Source: Uliginosibacterium aquaticum (GTDB lineage: Bacteria; Pseudomonadota; Gammaproteobacteria; Burkholderiales; Rhodocyclaceae). Taken from it: 64,000 nucleotides of DNA. Under the pieces are notes generated by a model. That model ran no database searches and had not been told where the DNA came from. It saw only the letters and a program-made list of their open reading frames with translations. Position 1 is the first letter of the stretch. The number at the start of each line of letters is the position of its first letter. The stretch covers positions 310,001-374,000 of the forward strand of contig NZ_JABCSC020000002.1 in assembly GCF_012972705.2 (NCBI RefSeq). The letters are read 5' to 3'. The position numbers and the translations under genes are program-made. Of this stretch, positions 18,132-27,299 are shown in pieces.

Positions 18132-18770
18132 TCAGGCAAACAGCCAGGGTTGCTGAGCCTTGTGCTTGGCTTCAAAAGCCTTGATCTGCTCAGCATGCAC
18201 CAGGGTCAGGCCGATATCGTCCAGACCGTTGAGCAGGCAGTGCTTGCGGTGCGGAGTGATGTCGAAGCTAAAAGAGAAGCCGCTCGGCGTGGTAACGGTC
18301 TGGGCTTCCAGATCCACGTCCAGCTTGTAGCCTTCGGTTGCTTCGCATTCCTTGAACAGGCGGTCGACGATTTCAGCAGAGGCCACGATCGGCAGGATCG
18401 CGTTCTTGTAGCTGTTGCTGAAGAAGATGTCGGCGAAGGACGGGGCAATCATCACGCGGAAGCCGTAATCCTCGATGGCCCAGGGCGCGTGTTCGCGCGA
18501 GGAGCCGCAGCCAAAATTGTCACGCGCCAGCAGCACTTGCGCACCCTGATAGCGCGCTTGGTTCAGCGCGAACTCGGGACGCTTCGGGCGGTTCGTGCAG
18601 TCCATGCCCGGCTCGCCGAAATCGGCGTAGCGCCATTCGTCGAACAGGTAGGGGCCGAAGCCGCTGCGCTTGATGGATTTCAGGAACTGCTTCGGGATGA
18701 TCGCGTCGGTGTCGACGTTGGCGCGGTCGATCGGGCACACGAGGCCATTGAGACGGGTAAAAGCTTTCAT
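18132..18770 (-). CDS. leuD: 3-isopropylmalate dehydratase small subunit
   Basis: A 212-residue LeuD, which pairs with LeuC to convert 2-isopropylmalate to 3-isopropylmalate. The swivelling domain motifs are visible: [33 protein letters not shown] and [18 protein letters not shown]. The length is normal. It begins 11 bases after leuC, so the two subunits are co-translated from one message. Confidence 0.97.
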   Translation of the reverse strand: MKAFTRLNGLVCPIDRANVDTDAIIPKQFLKSIKRSGFGPYLFDEWRYADFGEPGMDCTNRPKRPEFALNQARYQGAQVLLARDNFGCGSSREHAPWAIEDYGFRVMIAPSFADIFFSNSYKNAILPIVASAEIVDRLFKECEATEGYKLDVDLEAQTVTTPSGFSFSFDITPHRKHCLLNGLDDIGLTLVHAEQIKAFEAKHKAQQPWLFA

Positions 18771-18781
18771 TGTTTATATCC

Positions 18782-20185
18782 TTAAGCCTGGCGGATGTCG
18801 ACGAAGTGTCCGGCAATCGCGGCGGCAGCGGCCATGGCCGGGCTCACCAGGTGAGTACGGCCACCGGGGCCTTGACGGCCTTCGAAGTTGCGGTTGGAGG
18901 TCGAAGCGCAACGCTCGCCCGGGCTCAGACGGTCGGCATTCATCGCCAGACACATCGAGCAACCCGGCTCACGCCATTCGAAACCGGCTTCGATGAAGAT
19001 CTTGTCCAGACCTTCGGCTTCAGCTTGACGCTTGACGATGCCAGAGCCCGGCACCACCAGCGCCAGCTTCACATTGGCAGCCACCTTCTTGCCCTTGGCG
19101 ACGACCGCAGCAGCGCGCATGTCTTCGATGCGGCTGTTGGTGCAGGAGCCGATGAACACCTTGTCGATCTGGATATCGGTGATCGGCATGTCGGCTTGCA
19201 AGCCCATGTACTGCAGCGCGCGCTCGATACCGGCACGCTTCACCGGATCAGCTTCGTTGGCCGGGTTCGGCACATTGCCGCCCACGGCCAGCACCTGCTC
19301 GGGCGAGGTGCCCCAAGTCACTTGCGGCTCGATCTCGGCGGCATTCATTTCCACCACGGCGTCAAACGCAGCACCTTCTTCGGTGTGCAGCGTCTTCCAG
19401 TATTCGACGGCTTGGTTCCACTGCTCGCCCTTCGGCGCATGCTCGCGGCCCTCAAGGTAATCGATGGTGATCTGATCCACACCGATGATGCCGGCGCGCG
19501 CGCCCGCTTCGATGGCGAGGTTACACACGGTCATGCGGCCTTCCATGGACAGGCCACGAATCGCAGAGCCCGCGAACTCGATGCAGTAACCCGTACCGCC
19601 GGCGGTACCGATCTTGCCGATGATGGCCAGCGCCACATCCTTGGCCGTCACGCCCGCGCCAAGCGCGCCTTCCACCTTCACCAGCATGGCCTTGGACTTC
19701 TTCTGCACCAGGGTTTGCGTCGCCAGCACGTGCTCGACTTCCGAGGTGCCGATGCCGTGCGCCAGCGCGCCGAACGCGCCGTGGGTCGCGGTGTGGCTGT
19801 CGCCGCACACCACCGTCATGCCCGGCAGGGTTGCGCCGTTTTCCGGGGCGATCACGTGGATGATGCCCTGATTCTTGTGCTTGAACGGGAAGTAGATCAG
19901 CGAGCCGAATTCCTTGATGTTCGCGTCCAGCGTATCGACCTGAGTCTTCGAGATCGGGTCTTCGATATCGCGATCCCAGTTGTTGGTCGGCGTGTTGTGA
20001 TCCGGCACGGCCACGATGGACGTGTTGCGCCAAGCCTTGCGGCCGGCCAGACGCAGGCCTTCAAAGGCTTGCGGGCTGGTCACTTCGTGCATCAGGTGAC
20101 GGTCGATATAAAGAAGACAGGTACCGTCTTCTTCCTGACGGACAACGTGGGAATCCCACAGCTTGTCGTAAAGGGTCTTGGCCAT
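18782..20185 (-). CDS. leuC: 3-isopropylmalate dehydratase large subunit
   Basis: A 467-residue aconitase-family protein that carries the [4Fe-4S] cluster of isopropylmalate isomerase. Cluster ligands appear in FIGSCTNSR and in [28 protein letters not shown] and the N-terminal [15 protein letters not shown] also fit. AAGGAG stands upstream of the ATG. It is the first gene of the long minus-strand block. The upstream region contains a very short frame rich in branched-chain codons and a palindrome. Confidence 0.97.
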   Translation of the reverse strand: MAKTLYDKLWDSHVVRQEEDGTCLLYIDRHLMHEVTSPQAFEGLRLAGRKAWRNTSIVAVPDHNTPTNNWDRDIEDPISKTQVDTLDANIKEFGSLIYFPFKHKNQGIIHVIAPENGATLPGMTVVCGDSHTATHGAFGALAHGIGTSEVEHVLATQTLVQKKSKAMLVKVEGALGAGVTAKDVALAIIGKIGTAGGTGYCIEFAGSAIRGLSMEGRMTVCNLAIEAGARAGIIGVDQITIDYLEGREHAPKGEQWNQAVEYWKTLHTEEGAAFDAVVEMNAAEIEPQVTWGTSPEQVLAVGGNVPNPANEADPVKRAGIERALQYMGLQADMPITDIQIDKVFIGSCTNSRIEDMRAAAVVAKGKKVAANVKLALVVPGSGIVKRQAEAEGLDKIFIEAGFEWREPGCSMCLAMNADRLSPGERCASTSNRNFEGRQGPGGRTHLVSPAMAAAAAIAGHFVDIRQA

Positions 20186-20391
20186 TCAAATCACTCCTTG
20201 CCTGGGCGCCGGAATCACATTGAGACTCAGCGCGGATCTGGGTTCCGGAGAAACCTCCCCGGTATGTGGGGCGGATACTAGCCCTGCGTCTATACCCGCA
20301 CAAGGCAAGCGCTTATACTAGTATCAACACTAACAGGATTGATCACTCAAGATAGGCTGCTGCGGGCAGCAATCAAGGCAAGCTCCGGAAA
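20186..20391. promoter_or_regulatory. divergent control region of leuC and the P-loop kinase gene
   Basis: The 206 bases hold a perfect 10-bp palindrome ATACTAGTAT (20315-20324) in an AT-rich patch, possibly an operator. On the minus strand nine codons ending at TAA 20313-20315 read S-I-L-L-V-L-I-L-V. Closer to leuC is a short hairpin with arms CCGGGGA/TCTCCGG. No unambiguous promoter hexamers were found. Confidence 0.4.
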
Positions 20392-20916
20392 ATGAAAGCG
20401 CTCATCATCGGCAACAGTGGCAGTGGCAAAACCTGGCTGGCCACACGCATGGCCGAACGCCGGGGAGGAAGTCTGATTCACATGGACGACCTGTTCTGGA
20501 TGCCGGGCAGTTTCGAGACAAGGCGCAGCGAGGCTGAGCTTCTCAGACTACTGGAGGATGCACGCAGCGCGCCGGACTGGATTGCGGAAGGTGTATTCGG
20601 CAGGCTCGCCGAACATTTTCTGCCTCACGCAGACCTGCTGATCTGGCTAGACCTCGAATGGAGCATCTGCGCCGAGCGGCTAGGCTTGCGAGCGCGGGGC
20701 GATGCCCCGCACATGGGTCGCACGCAGACTGCAGAAAGCCTCGAAAGCCTGCTGAACTGGGCCGGCGCCTACGAAACGCGAAGCAACGATTGCTCGCGCG
20801 CCGGGCACGCCGCACTTTTCGAACAATTCACGGGCCAGCGCCTGCGCCTGCGCACCGTCGAAGAGGTTCGCGCATTTGCAGAAAATTTCGCCACAGCTCA
20901 TTTCACCGGACTTTGA
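20392..20916 (+). CDS. small P-loop kinase, adenylate-kinase/FlaR-like
   Basis: A 174-residue protein with Walker A GNSGSGKT at 7-14, a HMDDLFW segment near 33-38, and a WLDLEW strand near 86-91 that fits the usual nucleoside kinase core. This layout is that of the FlaR/adenylate-kinase-like proteins often annotated as DNA topology modulation protein; the true substrate is unknown. The C-terminus lacks recognisable features. It is divergent from leuC and stops 2 bases before the XRE regulator gene, so these two are probably co-transcribed. Confidence 0.75.
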   Translation: MKALIIGNSGSGKTWLATRMAERRGGSLIHMDDLFWMPGSFETRRSEAELLRLLEDARSAPDWIAEGVFGRLAEHFLPHADLLIWLDLEWSICAERLGLRARGDAPHMGRTQTAESLESLLNWAGAYETRSNDCSRAGHAALFEQFTGQRLRLRTVEEVRAFAENFATAHFTGL

Positions 20917-20918
20917 TC

Positions 20919-21707
20919 ATGGACGCCCGCCGCAAGGAACTCGGAGACTTCATGCAGGCGCTGCGTGCGCGCAGCCAGCCCGCCGACTTCGGCTTTGCCA
21001 GCGGCAGCCGGCGCCGCACGGCAGGCCTGCGCCGCGAGGAGATGGCCCAGCTCGTCGGCATCAGCCCCACCTGGTACACCTGGATCGAGCAAGGGCGCGA
21101 GGTGAATGTCTCCGCCGAGGTGCTGGACCGCATGGCCCGCAGCCTCAAACTCACCCGCAGCGAGCGCGCCTACCTCTTCGAGATGGCCGACCGGCGCGAC
21201 CCGCAGGCCAGCCTGCCTGAAGACGATGATGCGGCGCCGATCTTCAGCACCCTGCTCGCCGACATCGGCGTGCCCGCCTACCTGATGGGCCGCTACTGGG
21301 ACATCCTCGGCTGGAACACCGCCGCCGCCGAACTCTTCACCGGCTGGCTGGATCAGCCTGTTGATGCCAACGCCCCGCCGCCCAACATGCTGCGCTTCGT
21401 CTTCCTGCGCCCGGAGACCCGCACATTCCTGATCGACTGGGAGATCCGCGCACGCCGCATCACCGCCGAATTTCGCGCCGACTGCCGCACCCGGCTGGAC
21501 GAACCCGCCCTGCTCCGCCTGGTCGACGAGCTCACCGCCGCCAGCCCGGATTTCGCCGAGTTCTGGAAACAGCACGACGTGCTCGAGCGCCAGGGCGGCG
21601 AGCGCGGCTTCCAGCACCCGCAGCGCGGTCTGATCCATTACCAGCAAGTCACCCTGCGGCCGGTGGAGCACGAGCACATCAAGCTGGTGATGCTGCAGCC
21701 TGCCTGA
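20919..21707 (+). CDS. XRE-family regulator with MmyB-like ligand-binding domain
   Basis: A 262-residue protein starting at ATG 20919. The N-terminal helix-turn-helix covers about 10-75, with the typical RRTAGLRREEMAQLVGIS and TWYTWIEQGREV segments. The C-terminal half (about 95-260) matches the MmyB-like, PAS-related domain with IGVPAYLMGRYWDILGWNTAAAELF. Members regulate neighbouring genes in response to a small, possibly fatty-acid-like, ligand. The adjacent TSUP permease gene, downstream of a palindromic repeat, is one possible target, as is the kinase gene just upstream. Confidence 0.88.
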   Translation: MDARRKELGDFMQALRARSQPADFGFASGSRRRTAGLRREEMAQLVGISPTWYTWIEQGREVNVSAEVLDRMARSLKLTRSERAYLFEMADRRDPQASLPEDDDAAPIFSTLLADIGVPAYLMGRYWDILGWNTAAAELFTGWLDQPVDANAPPPNMLRFVFLRPETRTFLIDWEIRARRITAEFRADCRTRLDEPALLRLVDELTAASPDFAEFWKQHDVLERQGGERGFQHPQRGLIHYQQVTLRPVEHEHIKLVMLQPA

Positions 21708-21792
21708 AGAGCTGCGCCCAGACTTGGTCTTCAGGCAGCCGATGCGGCTGCGATGAACCAATGGAAACGTAGGGCGCCGCAGGGAACAATGA

Positions 21793-21851
21793 AGCGCAGC
21801 GGAATTGCGCCGGATGTTGCGCCAATGCATTCGGCGCAGTTCGCTGCGCTC
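21793..21851. repeat. imperfect palindrome, first half of an intergenic repeat element
   Basis: The arms, starting AGCGCAGCG at 21793 and ending CGCTGCGCT at 21851, pair over about 23 bases with three differences around an 11-base loop. It is probably part of a dispersed repeat family together with the next inverted repeat. Confidence 0.6.
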
Positions 21852-21857
21852 AGCCTT

Positions 21858-21928
21858 GTAGGGTGCGCATCGCGCACGCTGATCCCGCACTCAATCCAGC
21901 GTAATGGTGCGCAATGCGCACCCTACAA
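21858..21928. repeat. inverted repeat TGTAGGGTGCGCA...TGCGCACCCTACA
   Basis: Arms of 21 bases (21858-21878 and 21908-21928) are complementary with one mismatch and are spaced by 29 bases. With the palindrome just upstream this gives a composite element of about 140 bases between the regulator and the permease. It resembles REP-like dispersed elements of proteobacterial genomes. No transposase is adjacent. Confidence 0.7.
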
Positions 21929-21983
21929 TTCCGGCAAATCACGGAATAATCCCCTCCCCACCCGCTTCGCTTCCCGTCACCCC

Positions 21984-22733
21984 ATGGAATTCATCACCAA
22001 TCCGTACTTCTACCTCGCCGCCGTGCCGGCGGTGCTGCTGGCGGGCATCTCGAAGGGTGGCTTCGCCGGCGGACTGGGCGTGCTGGCGGTGCCGCTGATG
22101 GCGCTGGCGATTCCGGCGCCCCAGGCGGCGAGCGTGATGCTGCCGATCCTGTGCCTGATGGACCTGGTGGGCAGTTGGTCGTATCACCCGCACTGGGATT
22201 ACAAGCTGCTGCGCCGCCTGATGCCGGGCGCGGTGCTGGGCATCGGCGTGGGCTGGTTGCTGTTCCGCCACATCTCGCCGACGGCGCTGAACCTGATCAT
22301 CGGCTTATTGGCGATCCTCTTCGCGCTGCAGCGCCTAGCGGGCTTGCAGCTCAAGGACACTTCGCGCCTGCCGGAGTGGCTGCGCGCCAGCTGGTGGACC
22401 AGCCTCTCCGGCTTCACCAGCACGCTGGCCCACGCGGGCGGCCCGCCGATCATGATTTATCTCTTGCCCAAGCAGCTGGACAAGACGGTGCTGGTGGCGA
22501 ATCTCACCCTGTATTTCGCGATGGTGAATTACCTGAAGCTGGTGCCCTTCGCGGAGCTGGGCCTGCTTGACGCGCGCAACCTCGGCACGGCGCTGGTGCT
22601 CGCCCCGCTGGCACCGGTCGGCGTGTATCTGGGCATCTGGCTGCACAAGCGTATCGACGAAAAGCTGTTTTACCGCCTGAGCTACATTTTTCTGCTACTC
22701 ACCGGCATCAAGCTGATCTGGAGTGCGCTGTGA
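21984..22733 (+). CDS. TSUP (TauE/SafE) family membrane transporter
   Basis: A 249-residue integral membrane protein with about seven or eight hydrophobic segments. The family signature GISKGGFAGGLGVLAVPLMAL lies near the N-terminus (residues about 20-40), and a repeat-like SGFTSTLAHAGGPPIMIYLLP segment is in the second half. TSUP proteins move sulfite, sulfonates, sulfoacetate or other organic anions; the substrate here is unknown. The start is ATG 21984, since the open frame upstream runs through the palindromic repeat. It stands alone and convergent to the signalling operon. Confidence 0.88.
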   Translation: MEFITNPYFYLAAVPAVLLAGISKGGFAGGLGVLAVPLMALAIPAPQAASVMLPILCLMDLVGSWSYHPHWDYKLLRRLMPGAVLGIGVGWLLFRHISPTALNLIIGLLAILFALQRLAGLQLKDTSRLPEWLRASWWTSLSGFTSTLAHAGGPPIMIYLLPKQLDKTVLVANLTLYFAMVNYLKLVPFAELGLLDARNLGTALVLAPLAPVGVYLGIWLHKRIDEKLFYRLSYIFLLLTGIKLIWSAL

Positions 22734-22834
22734 GCCTCAAGCGCCCGCGCTGACCCAAGGCCCCTTGCTGGTGATGGCCAAAGAGTCCCATAAAGTTTTG
22801 GCGCTCAACAAGATCACCCAGACGCGGCGCTTGC

Positions 22835-23419
22835 TCAGATTACGCGCCCGGCGGGCGCTTCAGACTCGGGATCTGGCTCAAGAATCACCGAGCCATCCGC
22901 CGCCCAGCTGACCCGGGTAATACCGGGTTCGATGGCTTCGAGGCGGCGGGCTTCGAGATCGGCCGGGCTCAGATCGCCGATATCCACGCGCATCAGATCG
23001 GCCAGACGCCGGTTCTCCAGCAGCAGCTCACGATGCGCCAGCGCCTGGGCGATTGCCGAGACCAGTTCGTAATCGTTCCAGGGCTTGCCGATAAAGCGAT
23101 CGATGCCCACCTCATTCACCGCCCGCGTCAGCGCATTCAAATCCGCATAGCCCGAGAGGATCAGGCGGCAGGCATCAGGCTGAGCTTCCTTGACAGCCTT
23201 GAGGAAACTGACGCCGTCCATTTCCGGCATCCGGTAATCCGTCAGAAACAAGTCAAAAGGCTCATGGCGGGCCCGTTCCAGCGCAGCGCGCGCGGAAACG
23301 AAGGTTTCGATCTGCAGGTCGAAGTGCTGGCTTCCATACACGCAGGGCGCCACGCGCAGCATGCGGCGCAAGGACTGCAGAATGGCAGGCTCATCATCAA
23401 GAATCAGGATCTGGCTCAT
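22835..23419 (-). CDS. response regulator with single receiver domain
   Basis: A 194-residue protein starting at ATG 23419 with a strong AGGAGG site. The receiver domain covers about 1-125: acidic pair DDE at 8-10, phosphoacceptor Asp61 in LFLTDYRMPEMDG, then ILSGYAD and GKPWNDYEL. A helical, non-DNA-binding tail of about 70 residues follows, so it is probably an adaptor or phosphorelay partner. It overlaps the upstream histidine kinase gene by 23 bases and is the last gene of the eight-gene signalling operon. The KPW motif is shared by all functional-looking receivers in the operon. Confidence 0.9.
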   Translation of the reverse strand: MSQILILDDEPAILQSLRRMLRVAPCVYGSQHFDLQIETFVSARAALERARHEPFDLFLTDYRMPEMDGVSFLKAVKEAQPDACRLILSGYADLNALTRAVNEVGIDRFIGKPWNDYELVSAIAQALAHRELLLENRRLADLMRVDIGDLSPADLEARRLEAIEPGITRVSWAADGSVILEPDPESEAPAGRVI

Positions 23420-26400
23420 AGGGGGCCTCCTGGCTGGGGTTGGATTCGGAAAGCTCGGCCGGTGCCGGTTGGCGTATTGGCAACAGGATGCGGAAAGTAG
23501 TGCCCTGCCCGACTTCGCTGCTGACCTCGATGCGGCCGTGGTGGCGATTGACGATGCCGAACACCAGGGACAAGCCAAGACCGGTTCCGACGCCTATCGG
23601 CTTGGTGGTAAAGAAGGGGTCGAAGATGTGCTTGAAGTGTTCGGGCGGAATCCCCTGGCCGGTATCGGCGATGCTGATCGACACCTGATCCTCGCCCACC
23701 ATGCAGCTGGTGATGGTGATATCGCCCTGGGTTTCAATGGCCTGGGCAGCATTCACGAGCAGGTTCATGAAGACCTGATTGAGCTGCGAGATGACACATT
23801 CGATTTCCGGAATCCTGCCGTAGGCCTTGTGCACCTTGCACTTGTATTTGAGCTCGTTGGCAAGGATGTTCAGGGTGGCGTCGAGGCCCCGATGCAGGTC
23901 GGCAAAGCCCCAGTCCTGCTCGCCGGTGCGCGAGAAATCGCGCAGGTCCAGCACGATCTTGCGCACCCGCTGCAGGCCTTCGCGAGACTCTTCAAGCAAG
24001 GGGAAAATGTCACTGCGCAGGTAGTTGTAATCCTGGTCCTGCTTGATGCGACGGATTTCGGCGAGATTCGGATTATCCGGATGAGCCTCGTCGATCAGGG
24101 TGGTGTAAGCGTCGCACAGGGTGATCAGTGCAGTGCAGTACTCGCTGAGGGTGCCCAGGTTAGAGTGTACGAAACCGATCGGATTGTTCAGCTCATGGGC
24201 CACGCCGGCTGCAAGCTGGCCAATGGCCGCCAGTTTCTCGGCCTGCAAGAGCTGCGTGTGCGCCTCTTCGAGCCGGCGGTTGAGGGCTTCCTGGGCCCGC
24301 AGGTTGTCGGCGAGATACGCCTCCTGAGCCTTGCGTTCGCTGATATCGGTCAGCACCCCGTCGACATAGCAGACCCGCCCATCAACATCCCGCGCCACCG
24401 TGGTGTAGTCCGAGACCCAGATGTACTCGCCGTTGGCGCAACGCAGGCGATACTCCTGGACATACTCGGCATGCCCGGCAGCCAGATATACGCCAACCTC
24501 CTCGCCAATGCGTGCGAGATCCTCCGCATGGATCAGGCTGGCAAAGCTCGGTTCCCCAGCAACCAGCGCGGCCGGCTCATAGCCCCAGCGGCGAACGTTG
24601 TCTGACACGAACTCAACCGGCCAGCCCTCCTCCAGACGCCAGCGGAAGCAGATCGCAGGGCTCGCCTGAACCACCTGCGCAGTCTGCCGCAGCGCACTCT
24701 CAATGCGGCGCTTGCGGGAAATGCGCCAGGCCTCGTTGGCGATCAGCTGCAGGCTCTCGACATCGGTATCGGTGTAATCACTTGCCTTGTTGCCCACCCC
24801 GGCAAGCATGCGCACACGCCCTTCCTCGACCACCGGCACGGTGATCAGGCGCTGAAGCGTGGCATGCCCCTCGGGCAGACCGCGTTTGTTCGGCTCGCCG
24901 GGGTAATCATTAACCACCACAGGCCGTTGCAGCCGCGCAGCATCGGCCCAGATACCGGCCTTTTCGAGCGGGTAATGCTTGTCGAACACCGCCTGGCAAT
25001 AGTGCGTAAGCGTGTTGCGCGACCAGGCCACGAGTTCGATGGAGCGGCCATCCTCACTGATGAAATGGATGAACGCGATCTGGCTGGCCGTGAGCGCCTC
25101 GGCAAGATCCTGGGCGAAGGAAAGAAAGCCTGCCTCATCGAGCACTTCGGCTTTCAAGGGCATGGACAGCAAGGCGTTCGCACGCCGGGCCTGAAGCTCA
25201 ATGAGAAGTTGGGAACGGCGCCGGGTGGTAATTTCCGTAATCACGCCATTCCACAGCAGCTGGCCGTTGTCCAGTACCTGCGGCCGCGAGCGCATGATGA
25301 ACCAGCCGTAATCCCCCTCGCGGCGACGCATGCGCAGCTCCATCGAGAACTCGCTACAGTCGGTCTGGCAACGTATTTCGGTGTCGGCCAGCACCGCCAC
25401 ATCTTCTGGATGCACGCAAGCATAGAGCTGCTGGCCATCGGCCAGTACGCTCTCGGGCGTAATGCCGTGAATGCGCTCCACACCCGAGCTGATGTAGGTA
25501 AAGCTGCGCGCCTCGCCCGGCCCGGTCAGGATCTGGTAGAGATAGCTCTCGGGCAGGTTGTCTCCCACGGTGCGGAACAGTGCCTCCCGCTCACGCAGGG
25601 CCTTGAGTGCTTCAAACCGCGCAGTCACATCGAGCGTCACGCCGCCCAGCCCCGGCGGGCCTTCATCGCGCGGGATGCAGAACTTGATCGACTCATAGTG
25701 ACGGCCGGCAAACTCCTCTTCGAGCGCTTCGGTTTCGCCGCTGGCCAGCACGCGCAGATCATCCGCCACGATCTTGGCGCCGAATTCGCCCGGGAAAATC
25801 TCGCTCGAGAGCTTGCCGATCATGCTGGCCGGATCGATGCCAAGGAGTGTCTGAAACCCCCGGTTGGCCATCAGCACGCGGGACTCATGATCCTTCACAT
25901 AAGCCGTGCCCGGCAGGTGATCGATAAAACTCTGCAAGGTGGCCTGCAGGCGCTGGGCACGGCGCGCATCGGCGTTGCGCTCGGTCACATCAATTCCGAT
26001 CACGACGACATGCTCACCATCGCCCAAGGGATAAATCATGCTTTCAAACTCACGCCCCTGGCGATGATCGATCAGCCGCTGTGGCTCCTCCGTATCACGT
26101 GCCCGCTCCAGCGCGGCGCGGCGGCTGGCCGCGATCTCAGGGCTGAGCTGACGGAAAATATCCTGCCCGATCATCTGCTCCGGCGTACCGCCCAGGCGCC
26201 GGGCTCCCGTCTGGTTGATCAGTTCCAGACGCCCCTCCGGCTTGAGCATCAGCAGGGTTTCCGGCACCGCATTCATGAAGGCCTGAAGGAGACCGGCATG
26301 GCGCTCCCGCTCGCGCTGCAGGGCACGGGTCAGAGCGAAACGATTGTTCTGATGAGCCAGCAGCAGCAGGGCAAGGGTGGTCATCGCGATGAACAGGCCG

Positions 26401-27299
26401 GCATAGAGAGTGGCCAGTCGCGCCGGCGCGAGGATCTCCTGTTCATCAATCTTGGCCGCCAGCCACCATCGGCCATCCTCGATATCGTGCAAGGCGCGGC
26501 GCACTTCGATCTGGCGGTAATCCCTCCCGGGCGTTAGCAAGGTCATCCCCGGCCAGGGCAGCTCAACCCCCAGTTCATCAAGCCTGGCCTGCGTGCTGAG
26601 GGCGGCAATCCGGCCTGCGCCGAGGGGGGCAAGATAATCCAGCTGGCGCCCGTCGATCCGCGCCAGGACCAGCTCACCACTGCGCTGACTGCCAGGCCAG
26701 ACGGCCAGGGTCGGATACAGGGTAAGTTCCGGATCGAATTCGATGTAGGCAAAACCGGGCAGATAATCATCCCGCCCGAGTGCCACGACAAAGCCCAGGC
26801 GGGGAGAACCCGAGGCGGCACTCAAGTGAAGATCCACAAAGTGCGGCTGTGGCGCCTCCCCGGTGGCGGCATCGGCCAGGCTCGCAAAATCGGGCGCGCG
26901 CTCAGCCGAGCTGATCAGGAATCGGCCACTCGGGTCATACAGATCAATCCGGCTCGCATCCTTGAGCCGACGCAGGCTGCTGTTCAGGCTGGCGCGCATG
27001 AGCTCATCGGCATGGGGTTGCTGACGCTCCCCGACCCATACCTTCATGGCCAGGGGCAAATCCCGCGAGGCGGCGAGAATGGCGGCATGGCGGCGCTCCT
27101 CCAGCAAACGCTCGATCTCGTGCGCCTTGAGTTCGGCGATCGCCGCAAGATTGCTGTCTGCACTGCTGCGCGCTTCGTAAGTGAAATGCCAGCCCACCAG
27201 CACGAAGGTCAGCAATGCCAGCAGCACCATGCCGGCCATCATGACCTGGCTGCCCGGACGCGGCCAAGGCATGCGGGCCAGGGCCTGGCGGACGCTCAC
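23397..27299 (-). CDS. large membrane histidine kinase with four PAS and one GAF domain
   Basis: A 1300-residue sensor kinase starting at GTG 27299 (GTGA overlap with the previous gene). Order: TM1 (about 19-38), a periplasmic sensing domain (40-290), TM2 (296-316), PAS (335-440), PAS (452-560), PAS (572-690), GAF (710-865), PAS (872-990), a coiled coil, and the kinase core. The phosphoacceptor is His1035 in AHELNNPIGFVHSN; the ATP-binding domain has an N-box NLLVNAAQAI, DTGQGI, FDPFFTTKPIGVGTGLGLSL. All catalytic motifs look intact. It should phosphorylate receivers encoded in the same operon, the closest being the downstream single-domain regulator. The many sensor domains suggest integration of an external and several internal cues. 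Confidence 0.92.
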   Translation of the reverse strand: MSVRQALARMPWPRPGSQVMMAGMVLLALLTFVLVGWHFTYEARSSADSNLAAIAELKAHEIERLLEERRHAAILAASRDLPLAMKVWVGERQQPHADELMRASLNSSLRRLKDASRIDLYDPSGRFLISSAERAPDFASLADAATGEAPQPHFVDLHLSAASGSPRLGFVVALGRDDYLPGFAYIEFDPELTLYPTLAVWPGSQRSGELVLARIDGRQLDYLAPLGAGRIAALSTQARLDELGVELPWPGMTLLTPGRDYRQIEVRRALHDIEDGRWWLAAKIDEQEILAPARLATLYAGLFIAMTTLALLLLAHQNNRFALTRALQRERERHAGLLQAFMNAVPETLLMLKPEGRLELINQTGARRLGGTPEQMIGQDIFRQLSPEIAASRRAALERARDTEEPQRLIDHRQGREFESMIYPLGDGEHVVVIGIDVTERNADARRAQRLQATLQSFIDHLPGTAYVKDHESRVLMANRGFQTLLGIDPASMIGKLSSEIFPGEFGAKIVADDLRVLASGETEALEEEFAGRHYESIKFCIPRDEGPPGLGGVTLDVTARFEALKALREREALFRTVGDNLPESYLYQILTGPGEARSFTYISSGVERIHGITPESVLADGQQLYACVHPEDVAVLADTEIRCQTDCSEFSMELRMRRREGDYGWFIMRSRPQVLDNGQLLWNGVITEITTRRRSQLLIELQARRANALLSMPLKAEVLDEAGFLSFAQDLAEALTASQIAFIHFISEDGRSIELVAWSRNTLTHYCQAVFDKHYPLEKAGIWADAARLQRPVVVNDYPGEPNKRGLPEGHATLQRLITVPVVEEGRVRMLAGVGNKASDYTDTDVESLQLIANEAWRISRKRRIESALRQTAQVVQASPAICFRWRLEEGWPVEFVSDNVRRWGYEPAALVAGEPSFASLIHAEDLARIGEEVGVYLAAGHAEYVQEYRLRCANGEYIWVSDYTTVARDVDGRVCYVDGVLTDISERKAQEAYLADNLRAQEALNRRLEEAHTQLLQAEKLAAIGQLAAGVAHELNNPIGFVHSNLGTLSEYCTALITLCDAYTTLIDEAHPDNPNLAEIRRIKQDQDYNYLRSDIFPLLEESREGLQRVRKIVLDLRDFSRTGEQDWGFADLHRGLDATLNILANELKYKCKVHKAYGRIPEIECVISQLNQVFMNLLVNAAQAIETQGDITITSCMVGEDQVSISIADTGQGIPPEHFKHIFDPFFTTKPIGVGTGLGLSLVFGIVNRHHGRIEVSSEVGQGTTFRILLPIRQPAPAELSESNPSQEAPYEPDPDS

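Noticed and set aside
24864-26537. Long plus-strand open frame opposite the large kinase gene
   Set aside because: It is an antisense shadow of a GC-rich coding region; its translation has no domain pattern, whereas the minus strand encodes clear GAF and PAS domains.
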